NCBI GenBank assembly: GCA_001786365.1
Contig: MFWK01000030.1
Location: 12,046-17,461 of the forward strand
Reading direction: 5' to 3'
Length of the DNA: 5,416 bases
Origin: Candidatus Nomurabacteria bacterium RIFOXYD2_FULL_35_12
GTDB taxonomy: Bacteria > Patescibacteriota > Minisyncoccia > Phycocordibacterales > UBA9973
Every line of letters begins with the position of its first letter. Position 1 is the first letter of the stretch. This document shows positions 1 to 3,798 of the stretch, in pieces. A program made the translations under genes and the position numbers. The notes beneath the pieces are model-generated. The model was given only the letters and a program-made list of their open reading frames with translations. It had not been told where the DNA came from and ran no database searches.

Positions 1-57
1 AAAAAAGATTCTATGAATTATAAAAATTCAAAAAATTTTGTATTTTTAATGTAATTT

Positions 58-1494
58 ATGATTGATTTAAAAAAACTTACAATAAAAAAAGCCAGAAAGG
101 CCCTAGATAGCAAAGAATTTTCTGTTGTAGATTTAGCGCAGGCTTATTTAAAAGAAATTGAAAAGAAAAACAAAGAGCTCAATGCTTATCTAGAAGTTTT
201 TGATGATGTATTAGAACAAGCAAAAGTATCTGACGCTCGGATAGCCAAAGGGGAGTCACTTCCTCTTTTAGGAATTCCTTTGGCGATTAAAGATAATATT
301 TTGATTACAGGTAGACATGCTTCGTCTGCTTCAAAAATGCTAGAGAATTATGTGGCGTCTTATGATGCGACAGTTATTGAAAAATTAAAAAAGGCCGGTG
401 CTGTGTTTTTAGGTAGGACAAATATGGATGAGTTTGCACTAGGAAGTTCTACTGAAAATTCAGCTTTTGGAGTTACAAAAAATCCTTATGACATTTCACG
501 TGTTGCAGGAGGAACTTCTGGTGGTTCGGCTTCTAGTGTGAGCAGTGATATGGCTTTGGTGGCCTTAGGATCTGATACAGGAGGTTCTATTCGTTTTCCT
601 TCAGCTTTTTGTGGTGTCGTGGGTTTAAAGCCTACTTATGGCGGAGTTTCCCGAAATGGTTTGATGGCAGCCACATCTTCTTTTGATGTTATTGGTCCGA
701 TTGCAAAAAATATAGAAGATGCAGAGATTCTTTTTGATGTGATAAAAGGAAATGATGTTTTAGACAGCACCACTATTACAGAAAAAACATATACAAAATC
801 TTCCGTTAAAAAAGTTATTGGTGTTCCGTGGAATTTGATAAATCAAGAGGGGCTTGATCCAAAAATAAAAGAAAATTTTGAGAAAGTTGTAAAAGACTTT
901 GAAGGTTTGGGATATAAAATTAAAGATATAAAATTACCAAATTGTCTCGCTTTGTATTACATAATAAACTTTGCTGAAGTTTCTACAAATCTGGCTCGTT
1001 TTGATGGAGTTCGATATGGTTTACACAAAAATGGTAAAAATTTATTGGAAGATTATTTATTGAGCAAAGGTGCTGGCTTTGGCAAGGAAACTCGAAGACG
1101 AATCCTGCTTGGGACTTATGTTTTATCTGCTGGATATTATGATGCTTATTATGGTAAAGCTCAGAGGGCGAGAGTGGCTTTGAGGAAAGATTTTGTAAAA
1201 ATATTTTCTGATATTGATTTAATATTGACTCCTACTTCACCGATTCCTCCTTGGAAAGTGGGGGAGAAGAGTGATCCACTTTCTATGTATTTAGCTGATA
1301 TTTTTACGGTTACAGCTAATATTGTCGGTTTGCCAGCTATATCTCTTCCATCTGGTTTTATGGATGTAGAAGGCCTGCCTGCCGGTCAGGCAGGTAAAAA
1401 ATTACCTCTCGGTATTCAATTTATGGCTTCACACGGTGGGGAAGATTTACTTTTTGAAATTGGTAAAAAATTTGAGGCAATAAAAGGAATATGA
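58..1494 (+). CDS. gatA: Glu-tRNA(Gln)/Asp-tRNA(Asn) amidotransferase subunit A
   Basis: GatA is the amidase of the GatCAB complex. It releases ammonia from glutamine so that mischarged Glu-tRNA(Gln) or Asp-tRNA(Asn) can be amidated in the cytoplasm. The 478-aa length is normal. The amidase-signature core is visible: catalytic Lys78 in PLAIKDN, the Gly/Ser-rich loop GGTSGGSA (151-158), and nucleophile Ser177 in DTGGSIRFP, followed by CGVVGLKPTYGGVSR. The residue 24 before Ser177, which is the cis-Ser of the family, is Thr153. Residues 439-446 (GLPAGQAG) are an extra insertion encoded by a palindrome. The start gives the usual N-terminus; no Shine-Dalgarno sequence is visible. The 57 bases upstream hold only AT-rich sequence, with a weak TATAAA at 19-24. 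Neither gatB nor gatC lies in the window, so gatA may be cotranscribed with an unseen upstream gene. The TGA stop fits the family C-terminus. Confidence 0.96.
   Translation: MIDLKKLTIKKARKALDSKEFSVVDLAQAYLKEIEKKNKELNAYLEVFDDVLEQAKVSDARIAKGESLPLLGIPLAIKDNILITGRHASSASKMLENYVASYDATVIEKLKKAGAVFLGRTNMDEFALGSSTENSAFGVTKNPYDISRVAGGTSGGSASSVSSDMALVALGSDTGGSIRFPSAFCGVVGLKPTYGGVSRNGLMAATSSFDVIGPIAKNIEDAEILFDVIKGNDVLDSTTITEKTYTKSSVKKVIGVPWNLINQEGLDPKIKENFEKVVKDFEGLGYKIKDIKLPNCLALYYIINFAEVSTNLARFDGVRYGLHKNGKNLLEDYLLSKGAGFGKETRRRILLGTYVLSAGYYDAYYGKAQRARVALRKDFVKIFSDIDLILTPTSPIPPWKVGEKSDPLSMYLADIFTVTANIVGLPAISLPSGFMDVEGLPAGQAGKKLPLGIQFMASHGGEDLLFEIGKKFEAIKGI
1374..1394. repeat. GC-rich palindrome inserted in gatA
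   Basis: The arms CCTGCCTG (1374-1381) and CAGGCAGG (1387-1394) are perfect reverse complements around the 5-nt loop CCGGT. The palindrome is much more GC-rich than the surrounding gene and encodes residues 439-446 of GatA. At this point relatives run straight from the SxPSGF strand into the PLGIQ strand. It looks like an in-frame insertion of a small REP-like palindromic repeat into a surface loop. I recall similar CCTGCC/GGCAGG palindromes in Parcubacteria genomes, but copies cannot be counted from one window. Confidence 0.7.
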
Positions 1495-1534
1495 ATCCCG
1501 TTAGAGATTATATGGTTTATAAATAAGATAATAG

Positions 1535-1543
1535 TGTTATAAT
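1535..1543 (+). promoter_or_regulatory. Extended -10 promoter for the leader ORF and HEPN-like gene
   Basis: TGT-TATAAT is a perfect consensus -10 hexamer (1538-1543) preceded by the TGN extension. No good -35 box is seen, which is usual for extended -10 promoters. Transcription should start near 1550, inside the inverted repeat and downstream of its left arm. Confidence 0.7.
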
Positions 1544-1549
1544 GACTAT

Positions 1550-1612
1550 ATGTTAAAGGTCTTAATTAAAAATAATATAATTACGGAAATGCATTGCATT
1601 TCCTATCTCTAA
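1550..1612 (+). CDS. Possible leaderless 20-codon leader ORF
   Basis: The ATG lies exactly 6 nt after the TATAAT, so the predicted transcript begins at this start codon. The endonuclease and Nramp-like genes in this window show the same spacing. The 20-residue peptide begins MLKVL and ends on TAA, four bases before the ATG of the next gene. Its codons run through the 1585-1603 hairpin. It may be a leader peptide whose translation opens that hairpin and hands terminating ribosomes to the downstream start, which has no Shine-Dalgarno sequence. It resembles no protein I recognise and could be a chance ORF; the promoter spacing is the main support. Confidence 0.35.
   Translation: MLKVLIKNNIITEMHCISYL
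1585..1603 (+). promoter_or_regulatory. Perfect hairpin in the leader of the HEPN-like gene
   Basis: GGAAATGCA and TGCATTTCC are perfect reverse complements around a single T; in RNA the likely form is 8 bp with a 3-nt loop. The hairpin lies 13 bases before the start codon at 1617 and inside the predicted leader transcript. It has no U-tract, so it is not an intrinsic terminator. It may be a translational control element or a palindromic protein-binding site. Confidence 0.55.
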
Positions 1613-1616
1613 CGGG

Positions 1617-2255
1617 ATGAATCCTAATCCAATTCTTGAAAATACAGTCCTTGGATCTAAATGGCTTAATCCAGATTTTTTGTTTAATCAAGGTGTCGTT
1701 TTTTTTCATCAGGTTGTTGATTTTTTTAATAATTTTAAAATTGGTTCTGAATTATTATCTCTTTACCACACTATTCTTTTATTTCTCGCGCTCTTTTTTC
1801 TTACAATTCTTGCATATACTTCCATCAGGATTTTTGAAATTAGAAGAAAGGAAGAGAAACATTTGGAGCACGAGATAGCTGAATATGCGCATCATCAAGC
1901 AGAGCGGGAGAAAAAGAAAAGTCAAAGTGAAGAAATATCTAAAAATCCTAGATGGATAAAAACTTTAAATTATCTTTTCTCTCAACATTCGAGCGATTGG
2001 AAATTGGCAGTGATCGAAGCTGATTCGATGCTTGAATCCTTGATGGATCAATTGGGTTTTAAAGGGGAGACACTAGGAGATAAATTGAAATCTGCTACTC
2101 AGGATAAATTTAGTAGCCTTACCTCCGCTTGGGAAGTGCATACTATCAGAAATAAAATAGCTCATGAAGGAACGTCGTTTAATTTTTCACAACATGAAGC
2201 AAAAAGAGTAATTGCTTTATATGAGCAAATCTTTCGTGAATTTGGGTATATCTAG
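1617..2255 (+). CDS. Membrane-anchored protein with C-terminal HEPN-like R-x4-H motif
   Basis: This 212-aa protein has no function I can name. Residues 20-37 are moderately hydrophobic. Residues 47-70 form a clear transmembrane helix, followed by a highly charged, probably coiled-coil linker (71-108) and a soluble helical domain (about 111-212). That domain contains IRNKIAHEG, with Arg178, Asn179 and His183. R-N-x3-H is the catalytic signature of HEPN-type RNases; the surrounding helix pattern and the C-terminal amphipathic helix (EAKRVIALYEQIFREF) fit such a domain. It reads as a protein widespread in Parcubacteria, though this is from memory. Positive residues after the helix suggest the domain faces the cytoplasm. 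The start has no Shine-Dalgarno sequence and lies 4 nt after a possible leader ORF. The stop is only 5 nt from the convergent tRNA-fMet. RNase activity is a hypothesis; the domain could be a catalytically silent HEPN-like fold. Confidence 0.75.
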   Translation: MNPNPILENTVLGSKWLNPDFLFNQGVVFFHQVVDFFNNFKIGSELLSLYHTILLFLALFFLTILAYTSIRIFEIRRKEEKHLEHEIAEYAHHQAEREKKKSQSEEISKNPRWIKTLNYLFSQHSSDWKLAVIEADSMLESLMDQLGFKGETLGDKLKSATQDKFSSLTSAWEVHTIRNKIAHEGTSFNFSQHEAKRVIALYEQIFREFGYI

Positions 2256-2260
2256 ACTTG

Positions 2261-2560
2261 TTGCGGGGCCACGAATCGAACGTGGGTCTTAAGGTTATGC
2301 TTTACCACTATAGTTTTCACTACTTAAGCGTTTGTGGTCTGGACTATACCATCTCCTTTCTTTAAAATAATTTAAGGATTAAGGAGCCTGCCATCTAGTC
2401 TCTACACATTTATCTCCAATTTTATTGAAGAATTTAGCTCGGAATTGTCCTTCTTTTTCAAGAGAGGATTTCTCCGAATTTGGCAAGTGCACTCCTCAAG
2501 GTTTCCCGAGAGGGGGCCCATACTGTTGAGCCTTACGAGATGCCTCTTCTCTACCCCGCT
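2261..2560 (-). tRNA. Initiator tRNA-fMet (CAU), split by a group I intron
   Basis: Exon 1 is 2560-2529 and exon 2 is 2299-2261 (minus strand); joined they give a 71-nt cloverleaf. Acceptor pairs run from G2-C71 to G7-C66. The D stem is GAGA/TCTC, the anticodon loop is CTCATAA on stem TAAGG/CCTTA, and the T arm is CCACG-TTCGATT-CGTGG. Initiator hallmarks are the unpaired 1:72 position (A1 and A72) and the A11-U24 purine-pyrimidine pair. The anticodon stem has A29-U41 in place of the usual third G-C pair. The intron lies between U33 and C34. Discriminator A73 is followed by CAA, so CCA must be added by an enzyme. The gene converges on the HEPN-like gene, with 5 nt between them. Confidence 0.93.
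2300..2528 (-). ncRNA. Group I self-splicing intron in tRNA-fMet (229 nt, no ORF)
   Basis: Exon 1 ends in U33 and the intron ends in G (complement of 2300), as group I chemistry requires. The internal guide GGCC (2518-2515) pairs with exon GGCU, forming the splice-site G-U wobble. The conserved core reads GTAGAGACTAGAT (2405-2393) and GGTATAGTCC (minus strand, ending 2341). GACTA in the first segment pairs with TAGTC in the second to form P7. The intron must be removed before the initiator tRNA can work. Its length is typical of small tRNA introns and leaves no room for an endonuclease. Confidence 0.92.
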
Positions 2561-2569
2561 ATGACTTGA

Positions 2570-2598
2570 ATTATAAAACAAAAAGATGATTTTTGCAA
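2570..2598 (-). promoter_or_regulatory. Promoter of tRNA-fMet
   Basis: On the minus strand TTGCAA (2598-2593) and TATAAT (2575-2570) are 17 bp apart, which is ideal sigma-70-type spacing. The start would be near 2563, giving a leader of about 3 nt before the tRNA. Confidence 0.75.
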
Positions 2599-2624
2599 CG
2601 TTGTATTTGAAAAAAGGTTATAAT
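2593..2624 (+). promoter_or_regulatory. Promoter of the CAU tRNA, divergent from the tRNA-fMet promoter
   Basis: A perfect TATAAT at 2619-2624 predicts a start near 2631, about 15 nt before the tRNA. The only -35-like element is the self-complementary TTGCAA (2593-2598), 20 bp away. This spacing is long. The same hexamer serves the opposite promoter at the ideal distance. The -10 is well supported; the -35 is doubtful. Confidence 0.55.
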
Positions 2625-2645
2625 ATGTTAATCTATCGTATGTTT

Positions 2646-2716
2646 GCCGGTGTAGTTCAATGGTAGAACGAAGGACTCATAAGCCTTAGAAGGTGGTTCA
2701 ATTCCACCCACCGGCA
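2646..2716 (+). tRNA. tRNA with CAU anticodon: elongator tRNA-Met (or Ile2)
   Basis: This is an intact 71-nt cloverleaf. The acceptor is GCCGGTG/CACCGGC, the D arm GTTC-AATGGTA-GAAC, the anticodon loop CTCATAA with CAT at 2678-2680, the variable loop AGAA, and the T arm GGTGG-TTCAATT-CCACC. A73 is followed by CAA, so CCA is not encoded. The last anticodon-stem pair is an A31-G39 mismatch. All acceptor pairs are formed, so it is not an initiator. A CAU anticodon can also belong to tRNA-Ile2 after lysidine modification, and sequence inspection alone does not settle this. No terminator follows, so it may be cotranscribed with the endonuclease gene 65 nt downstream. Confidence 0.93.
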
Positions 2717-2766
2717 CAATTTATATTTTGTTATACTATTATTGGTTAGGTAAATACCCTGTTATA

Positions 2767-2775
2767 TGGTATAAT
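2767..2775 (+). promoter_or_regulatory. Extended -10 promoter of the endonuclease gene, leaderless
   Basis: TGG-TATAAT with TATAAT at 2770-2775 stands exactly 6 nt before the ATG at 2782. The predicted start coincides with the first base of the start codon. An in-frame TAG (2779-2781) directly before the ATG rules out an earlier start. Confidence 0.65.
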
Positions 2776-2781
2776 ATCTAG

Positions 2782-3456
2782 ATGCCCGTATATAAGAAAG
2801 TAAATAAGAATTTCTTTAAAGTTTGGTCATCTAATATGGCATATGTGCTTGGATTTTTTGCAGCTGATGGATATATCACCAGTCCAAAACAAGGAGGAGG
2901 ATTCTGGTGTTTAGATATAAAAGATAAAGAGCATATTGAAAAAATTAAAATCATTATTGGTGCTGAACACAAGATAAGTATAAGAAAGAGAATAGATGGT
3001 ACGACTTATCGTTTACAGATCGGTAGTATTGAGATGTGCAATGATTTACACAATCTAGGATTTTATGAAAATAAAACAAAAAATATGGCTATACCACACA
3101 TCCCAAAAAAATATTTTTCGGATTTTATTCGTGGATATTTTGATGGAGATGGTAATGTATGGTCGGGTTTGATACATAAAAATCGCAAGACTAGTACTTT
3201 AACTATTCAGGTTGTTTTTACTTCATGTTCTTATGAGTTTTTAGAAAAAATAAGAGAGAAACTTGAGGTGTTCAATATAGTTCGTGGGGTACTTAGACAA
3301 GGAAAGAGAGGGAAAGGAAATTATTACAGGCTTACATACAGCGTCCTTAACTCTTTGAAATTATACAATTTTATGTATAATGGTATTGGTACATCAAAGC
3401 TGTTCCTGAAAAGGAAAAAAGATGTATTTGAAAAGTATGTAAAATTGCGGCTGTAG
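2782..3456 (+). CDS. LAGLIDADG homing endonuclease, free-standing
   Basis: This 224-aa protein is a single-chain LAGLIDADG endonuclease with two motifs. YVLGFFAADG (21-30) carries metal-binding Asp29 and FIRGYFDGDG (115-124) carries Asp123. About 94 residues separate them, as expected for two pseudo-symmetric alpha-beta domains. Basic C-terminal segments (RQGKRGKGN, LFLKRKKD) fit DNA binding. Such enzymes make a site-specific double-strand break in an intron-less allele so that repair copies the mobile element. Both acidic residues are present and the ORF is intact, so it is probably active or recently active. It is not inside an intron: it follows the CAU tRNA, and its last codons and TAG stop lie in positions 1-10 of tRNA-Asp, whose intron starts 24 nt further on. 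The target is probably the tRNA-Asp anticodon region, but this is inferred from position alone. A role as a LAGLIDADG maturase is an alternative. Confidence 0.92.
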   Translation: MPVYKKVNKNFFKVWSSNMAYVLGFFAADGYITSPKQGGGFWCLDIKDKEHIEKIKIIIGAEHKISIRKRIDGTTYRLQIGSIEMCNDLHNLGFYENKTKNMAIPHIPKKYFSDFIRGYFDGDGNVWSGLIHKNRKTSTLTIQVVFTSCSYEFLEKIREKLEVFNIVRGVLRQGKRGKGNYYRLTYSVLNSLKLYNFMYNGIGTSKLFLKRKKDVFEKYVKLRL

Positions 3457-3723
3457 CTCAACGGTAGAGCACCCGCCTGTAGATTCGTGCAGCTTTCTCG
3501 TTAAAGCGAGATTGAAACTCTTTGGGATATCGGTGAAGGCTAAGTCTTTTAAAAGATATGCGAATACCGAGGGAACCTCAACACAAGGTTGAGGGCGCCG
3601 TAGAGACTAGATACCAAAGCACCTAAAAGTAAAAACTCAAGGTGAAGATATAGTCCACACCAATATGAAAATACTGGATTTAGTGCACGTGGGAGGCCGT
3701 GGGGTCAGCACCCATCAGCCGCG
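3447..3723 (+). tRNA. tRNA-Asp (GUC), split by a group I intron
   Basis: Exon 1 is 3447-3480 and exon 2 is 3686-3723; joined they give 72 nt. The acceptor GCGGCTG/CAGCCGC is fully paired. The D arm is GCTC-AACGGTA-GAGC and the anticodon stem CCCGC/GTGGG, with one G-U pair. The loop CTGTCAC carries GUC (3479-3480 plus 3686). The variable loop is AGGCC. Discriminator G73 and the CTGTCAC loop both match tRNA-Asp. The T loop GTCAGCA is odd: it lacks the usual T54 and A58. CCA is not encoded (CAA follows). The first ten bases are also the end of the endonuclease gene. No clear promoter stands directly upstream, so the tRNA may depend on transcription through that gene. Confidence 0.93.
3481..3685 (+). 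ncRNA. Group I self-splicing intron in tRNA-Asp (205 nt, no ORF)
   Basis: Exon 1 ends in U35 and the intron ends in G3685. The guide GCAG (3489-3492) pairs with exon CTGT (3477-3480), including the splice-site G-U pair, and forms P1. TCTCG/CGAGA just after it is P2-like. CCTCAAC/GTTGAGG (within 3577-3594) is a strong P6-type hairpin. GTAGAGACTAGAT (3600-3612) and AAGATATAGTCC (3645-3656) are the conserved core, with GACTA/TAGTC as P7. CACCT/AGGTG between them gives P8. It shares core motifs with the tRNA-fMet intron but differs in guide, peripheral loops and insertion site. Confidence 0.93.
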
Positions 3724-3730
3724 CAATTTT

Positions 3731-3760
3731 AAAAAGAACCACAGAAATGTGGTTCTTTTT
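3731..3760 (+). terminator. Rho-independent terminator after tRNA-Asp
   Basis: AAAAAGAACCACA (3731-3743) and TGTGGTTCTTTTT (3748-3760) form a perfect 13-bp stem with a GAAA tetraloop, ending in a T run. It closes the tRNA-endonuclease-tRNA unit 7 nt after the tRNA end. The A/T runs at both sides would also allow it to work from the other strand. Confidence 0.92.
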
Positions 3761-3768
3761 AATGATGG

Positions 3769-3793
3769 GTAAAAACTGCTATAATCAAAATAT
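3769..3793 (+). promoter_or_regulatory. Extended -10 promoter of the COG0701 permease, copy 1 of a 25-bp promoter repeat
   Basis: GTAAAAACTGCTATAAT contains TGC-TATAAT with TATAAT at 3780-3785. The predicted start is near 3792, leaving about 7 nt before the ATG at 3799 and no Shine-Dalgarno sequence. The 25 bases match 4771-4795 at 24 positions. Confidence 0.75.
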
Positions 3794-3798
3794 CTAAT

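Larger units (their letters stand above)
1495..1618. repeat. 14-bp inverted repeat bracketing the gatA/HEPN-like gene junction
   Basis: ATCCCGTTAGAGAT (1495-1508) starts on the base after the gatA stop. Its perfect reverse complement ATCTCTAACGGGAT (1605-1618) ends on the first two bases of the next gene's ATG. The 96 bases between hold a promoter, a short ORF and a hairpin. The arms could pair in RNA that reads through from gatA, or could be the termini of a 124-bp MITE-like element. No convincing target-site duplication is visible; only a GA dinucleotide flanks both sides. Confidence 0.65.

Noticed and set aside
1492..1540. UGA recoded to glycine as in Gracilibacteria or SR1
   Set aside because: GatA ends at the expected C-terminus on TGA; reading through would add sequence foreign to the family.
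1585..1603. Intrinsic terminator for gatA
   Set aside because: The stem is perfect but no T run follows on either strand.
1495..1618. Definite MITE or insertion sequence
   Set aside because: Terminal inverted repeats exist, but there is no clear target duplication and no second copy in the window; kept only as an inverted repeat.
1636..1878. 80-aa open frame on the plus strand
   Set aside because: It lies entirely within the HEPN-like gene in another frame, has Phe/Leu-rich composition from T-rich DNA, and has no promoter or start signal.
2261..2560. RNase P RNA, tmRNA or another structured ncRNA
   Set aside because: The two ends form a complete initiator tRNA and the middle has group I core motifs, which explains the whole stretch.
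2778..2972. 64-aa open frame on the minus strand
   Set aside because: It is antisense to the LAGLIDADG gene, covering its first catalytic motif; no independent support.
3447..3723. Reading the split tRNA as tRNA-Ala (UGC)
   Set aside because: Cutting after U33 (3478) and after G3683 gives a UGC anticodon. However, the tRNA has G73 and G3-C70 instead of A73 and G3-U70, and the guide GCAG pairs with CTGT ending at 3480. The Asp reading fits all features.
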